A stretch of 8,600 nucleotides of DNA from Candidatus Caldarchaeum sp. (GTDB lineage: Archaea > Thermoproteota > Nitrososphaeria_A > Caldarchaeales > Caldarchaeaceae), in assembly GCA_025054515.1 (NCBI GenBank), contig JANWZT010000048.1, positions 1 through 8,600 on the forward strand, written 5' to 3'. A model generated the notes under the pieces. The model was given only the letters and a program-made list of their open reading frames with translations, did not search any database and was not told the DNA's origin. Positions 6,153 through 8,600 of this stretch are shown here, in pieces; the stretch's first letter is position 1; every line of letters begins with the position of its first letter. Position numbers and translations under genes: made by a program.

Positions 6153-6718
6153 GGGTGTCGGGAACTCCCGGAGTTGGAAAAACAACGGTAGGAAAACAGC
6201 TCGCGAAAAAGCTGGGCTACAAATTCTTAGACATCCCCGCCTTCGTCAAAGAAGCCAGAATAGGAAAACGCGTAGGAGCTGCTGATTACCTCGACGTCGA
6301 CCTACGCATCCTCAAACAAAAACTCAGCCAACAAGTCGAAGACAACACAGTCGTCAGCGGCCATCTTGTCGTACGGCTCCCTCGCAAACAACAGAAATGC
6401 ATAGTGCTCCGACGTAACCCACTCAAGTTAGCCGAGGGCCTGAAGAAAAGAGGTTACTCGATGGGAAAAATTGTTGAAAACGTCGAAGCCGAGTTTTTGG
6501 GAATTGTTTACGACGAAGCGGTCAAGACCTTTGGTCGCGGACGGGTTTATCAGGTCGATACCACGGGCAGAAAAAGTTTCCAAATCACGGCAAACTGTTT
6601 GAGAATAGTCCGAATGGCTGGCGTTGGCGATGACGTTGACTGGTTCCGGGATTTGGGGAAAAAGGAGCTCGACCGGCTTCTCCTTTTTTTGGCTCGCGGC
6701 AGACGCGTTGTCCTATGA
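6143..6718 (+). CDS. AK6/Fap7-type adenylate kinase (ribosome biogenesis NMP kinase)
   Basis: The 191-residue P-loop kinase resembles the archaeal AK6/hCINAP/Fap7 family, which phosphorylates AMP and acts in small-subunit rRNA processing with ribosomal protein uS11. Visible features are the Walker A GTPGVGKT (7-14), the S-G-H-L motif (G73-H74-L75), V-L-R-R-N-P, and the R-G-Y-S-x-x-K-I-x-E-N-V-E-A-E segment (R103 to E117), the family's hallmark lid/helix region. Length is slightly above the usual 170-185 residues because of a basic C-terminal tail. The GTG at 6143 puts the first strand (I-I-W-V-S) directly before the P-loop, as in homologues. There is no ribosome-binding site, so the message is probably leaderless or short-leadered. 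It precedes ABCE1 on the same strand by 67 bp, which may link ribosome maturation and recycling. The closest alternative would be a generic NMP kinase, which the E-N-V-E-A-E motif makes unlikely. Confidence 0.88.
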   Translation: MIIWVSGTPGVGKTTVGKQLAKKLGYKFLDIPAFVKEARIGKRVGAADYLDVDLRILKQKLSQQVEDNTVVSGHLVVRLPRKQQKCIVLRRNPLKLAEGLKKRGYSMGKIVENVEAEFLGIVYDEAVKTFGRGRVYQVDTTGRKSFQITANCLRIVRMAGVGDDVDWFRDLGKKELDRLLLFLARGRRVVL

Positions 6719-6720
6719 TA

Positions 6721-6731
6721 TGTTTTTTAAC
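6721..6731 (+). promoter_or_regulatory. T-rich/TATA-like element before ABCE1
   Basis: TGTTTTTTAAC lies just after the kinase stop (6716-6718) and about 60 bp before ABCE1. The T-run could act as an archaeal intrinsic terminator for the kinase transcript, and TTTTTTAA could serve as a TATA-like box giving an ABCE1 start near 6752. Which role holds cannot be decided from sequence. Confidence 0.35.
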
Positions 6732-6774
6732 CGCAGCAAACCTACGTCTGGTAGCTGTTCTTTCTGATGGGTTT

Positions 6775-6779
6775 AGGTG
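6775..6779 (+). promoter_or_regulatory. Ribosome-binding site of ABCE1, deciding the start
   Basis: AGGTG is complementary to the 16S rRNA 3' end and is 6 nt before ATG 6786. The upstream in-frame GTG at 6777 lies inside this site, so it cannot be the start used with it. Confidence 0.6.
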
Positions 6780-6785
6780 TCTGTG

Positions 6786-8576
6786 ATGGTGTCTGACCAT
6801 CGGGTTGCCGTCCTCGACCGAGACGCCTGCGACTCGAAGAAATGCGGAAACTGGCCATGCATAACCTACTGCCCGCCGGTGAGAAACAACATCGAAGCCA
6901 TAAAGATGGGAGACGACGGGTTTCCGATAATAAGCGAAACTCTCTGCATCAGCTGCGGAATCTGCGTCAAGAAATGTCCTTTCGAAGCCATCACAATCAT
7001 CAACCTTCCGACGGAGCTGAAGGACAGCGTCGTCCATCAATACGGCGTCAACAAATTCAAGCTCTTCCGCCTCCCATATCCCGAAGCCGGCAAAGTCGTG
7101 GGCCTGCTGGGTAAAAACGGAATCGGCAAATCAACTGCCATCAAAATATTGGCGGGACAGCTCGTCCCCAACTTCGGAAACATCGAAGAGCGTACTACTT
7201 GGGAAGAGGCGTCACGGTTTTTCCGAGGCTCTCTCGTCCAAGAACATCTCGGAAGCATCGCGAAAGGTGAAATAAGGATTTCCTACAAGCCTCAGAACAT
7301 CGCCGACATCCCCAAAGTGGTTTCGGGCAAAGTTAAGGAGGTGTTGGCCCGGCTTGGCGACGAAGCATCGGTGGAGAAGGTGATGGAGAACCTCGAGCTC
7401 AAGGAGTTGGCTGAAAGAGACGTGCGGGTTTTGAGCGGTGGGGAGCTGCAGCGTCTCGCCGTGGCAGCATCCTTACTCCGAAAAGCAAATGTCTACATCC
7501 TCGACGAGCCGTCAAGCCACCTCGACATTCGTCAAAGACTTAAGATGGTTGAAGCCGTCAGGGACGTCGTCGGTGAATCGGTTAAGGTGGTTGTGGCCGA
7601 CCACGACCTCGCGGTTCTCGACTATTTTTCCGACGTCATCTTTCTTTTCTACGGTGAGCCGTCGGTTTACGGAGTGGTGGCGGGCCCCTATGGAGTCCGC
7701 GAAGGCATTAACATGTTCATCGAAGGATACATACCCGACGAGAACTTGCGTTTCAGGAATGAGAAGATTGACTTTCAGGTGAAGCCGCCGTCGAGGGAGG
7801 TTGAAGTCTCCGCTGAACAGCTCCGATGGCCCGCCTTTTCCAAAACCTTCGAAGGATTCCGTCTTGAAGTCGCTGAAGGATGGGTTGTCCGCGGCGAAGT
7901 GCTCGGCATCGTGGGCCCGAACGGAATCGGCAAAACCACTTTCGCATCGGTTATAGCGGGAGTTCTCCAAACCGACCAAGGTTTTTCCTTTGACCCCAAA
8001 GCGGTCAGCTACAAACCCCAATACCCCGTGCCGGAACCTTCAACCGTCGAAGAATACCTCAGAAAAGCCGCCGGACAGGAATTCGACACATCTCTTTACC
8101 AGTCGACGGTCGTCAGGCCTTTCGGGCTCGAAAAACTACTCGACAAAGACATGAGGGAGTTGAGCGGTGGAGAGCTTCAGAAAACTGTTGTGGCGGGTTG
8201 TTTGTCCAAGAAAGCTGACATCTACGTTCTCGATGAACCAAGCGCGTTCCTCGACGTCGAGGAAAGATATCACATGGCGAAGATACTGAAAAGGCTGGCT
8301 CTGGACAATAAGGTTTACATCTTGTTGGTCGAACATGACTTTACCGTTCTCGACTTTGCTTCATCCGCTTTGATGGTTTTTGAAGGCCAGCCAGGTGTGC
8401 GTGGATACGGCCATCCGCCAACCGACCTACGTACCGGCTTCAACATGTTTTTAGCTAAAATGGACGTCACCTTCCGGCGTGACCATACAACCAAGAGGCC
8501 GAGGATAAACAAACGGGATTCTCAACTACACCGACTCCAGAAACAGTCCGGTGAATATTATTACCTATCGGCTTGA
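6786..8576 (+). CDS. abce1: ABCE1/RLI ribosome-recycling ATPase (Fe-S twin ABC protein)
   Basis: ABCE1 splits ribosomes after termination in concert with aPelota/aRF1 and acts again at initiation. This 596-residue protein is full length. The N-terminal Fe-S domain has eight cysteines (15, 20, 25, 29 and 54, 57, 60, 64) for two 4Fe-4S clusters. NBD1 has Walker A GKNGIGKS (Lys115), signature LSGGELQR (216-223), Walker B ILDEP (Asp240, Glu241) and H-loop His273. NBD2 has Walker A GPNGIGKT (Lys383), signature LSGGELQK (459-466), Walker B Asp483/Glu484 and H-loop His517. The conserved tail (T-F-R-R-D, R-P-R-I-N-K, G-E-Y-Y-Y) is intact. Both ATP sites look catalytic. NBD1 has DEPSSHLD where I expect DEPSSYLD, a minor variant. 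The start is ATG 6786, chosen from the AGGTG site; GTG 6777 would add three residues and GTG 6789 would remove one. It follows the AK6/Fap7-type gene on the same strand. Confidence 0.97.
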   Translation: MVSDHRVAVLDRDACDSKKCGNWPCITYCPPVRNNIEAIKMGDDGFPIISETLCISCGICVKKCPFEAITIINLPTELKDSVVHQYGVNKFKLFRLPYPEAGKVVGLLGKNGIGKSTAIKILAGQLVPNFGNIEERTTWEEASRFFRGSLVQEHLGSIAKGEIRISYKPQNIADIPKVVSGKVKEVLARLGDEASVEKVMENLELKELAERDVRVLSGGELQRLAVAASLLRKANVYILDEPSSHLDIRQRLKMVEAVRDVVGESVKVVVADHDLAVLDYFSDVIFLFYGEPSVYGVVAGPYGVREGINMFIEGYIPDENLRFRNEKIDFQVKPPSREVEVSAEQLRWPAFSKTFEGFRLEVAEGWVVRGEVLGIVGPNGIGKTTFASVIAGVLQTDQGFSFDPKAVSYKPQYPVPEPSTVEEYLRKAAGQEFDTSLYQSTVVRPFGLEKLLDKDMRELSGGELQKTVVAGCLSKKADIYVLDEPSAFLDVEERYHMAKILKRLALDNKVYILLVEHDFTVLDFASSALMVFEGQPGVRGYGHPPTDLRTGFNMFLAKMDVTFRRDHTTKRPRINKRDSQLHRLQKQSGEYYYLSA

Positions 8577-8600
8577 CCGGATGACAGATGATTGGATTGT
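8577..8600 (+). other. Window tail after ABCE1; possible start of another gene
   Basis: Only 24 bases remain. An ATG at 8581 opens a frame (M-T-D-D-W-I) five bases after the ABCE1 stop, which could be a co-transcribed gene, but seven codons cannot establish it and there is no obvious ribosome-binding site. Confidence 0.15.

Noticed and set aside
6755..6800. C/D-box-like sRNA from TGATGG and CTGA motifs upstream of ABCE1.
   Set aside because: No proper RTGATGA C box is present, the spacing is irregular, and the motifs are explained by the leader and first codons of ABCE1.
6828..6875. First ABCE1 cysteine group spaced C-x4-C-x4-C-x3-C instead of C-x4-C-x3-C-x3-C as in human ABCE1.
   Set aside because: From memory, Pyrococcus RLI has the same x4 spacing, so this is normal archaeal variation and not an altered cluster site.
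6585..7040. Long minus-strand open frame of 151 codons across the kinase/ABCE1 junction.
   Set aside because: It is antisense to two clear genes, has no recognisable motif or ribosome-binding site, and is explained as a shadow of their codon use.
7512..8021. 169-codon minus-strand open frame within ABCE1.
   Set aside because: It lies wholly opposite strongly conserved ABCE1 coding sequence and shows no family features of its own.

Overview
The window is a gene-dense piece of an archaeal chromosome. Four signs support this: an ABCE1/RLI ribosome-recycling ATPase (found only in archaea and eukaryotes), an AK6/Fap7-type adenylate kinase, an archaemetzincin, and a fused ADP-forming acyl-CoA synthetase. 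Archaeal TATA-like boxes lie close to the starts, and one tRNA gene lacks an encoded CCA end. The gene set, the frequent GTG/TTG starts and the moderate GC content suggest a thermophilic TACK-group archaeon (Aigarchaeota/Caldiarchaeum-like or a relative). That placement is inference and was not tested by any search.

Layout. Positions 1-2432 (minus strand) hold a 2-oxoacid:ferredoxin oxidoreductase operon, most likely pyruvate-type. It reads right to left as a fused gamma-delta subunit, the alpha subunit and the beta subunit, with overlapping gene ends; beta runs off the left edge. Diverging from it across 68 bp is a fused alpha/beta ADP-forming acetyl-CoA synthetase (2501-4612, plus strand). 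Its N-terminal CoA-binding domain is cut by an in-frame TAA at 2639-2641, so the open frame starts only at 2657. A tRNA-Pro(GGG) follows at 4641-4716. Next is a LysX/ArgX-type ATP-grasp ligase (4768-5622, plus), which overlaps by 23 bp the convergent archaemetzincin gene amzA (minus, ending at 5600). amzA diverges from the AK6/Fap7-type kinase (6143-6718, plus) over a very short gap containing a perfect 14-bp palindrome. ABCE1 (6786-8576, plus) closes the window.

How the genes fit together. The oxidoreductase would make acetyl-CoA (or another acyl-CoA) and reduced ferredoxin from a 2-oxoacid. The ADP-forming synthetase would convert acyl-CoA, ADP and phosphate to the free acid, CoA and ATP. 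Together they form the classic archaeal fermentative route for substrate-level ATP synthesis, but the TAA raises real doubt that the second step works here. The right half is informational: AK6/Fap7 (small-subunit maturation) sits beside ABCE1 (ribosome splitting). The LysX-like ligase belongs to the LysW-carried lysine/arginine pathway, but no LysW or partner enzyme is in the window.

No new defence, mobile or CRISPR-like system is visible. The best leads are the single-codon interruption of the synthetase, the interlocked amzA/AK6 promoter region with its palindrome, and the compact divergent control region between the two acyl-CoA enzymes.
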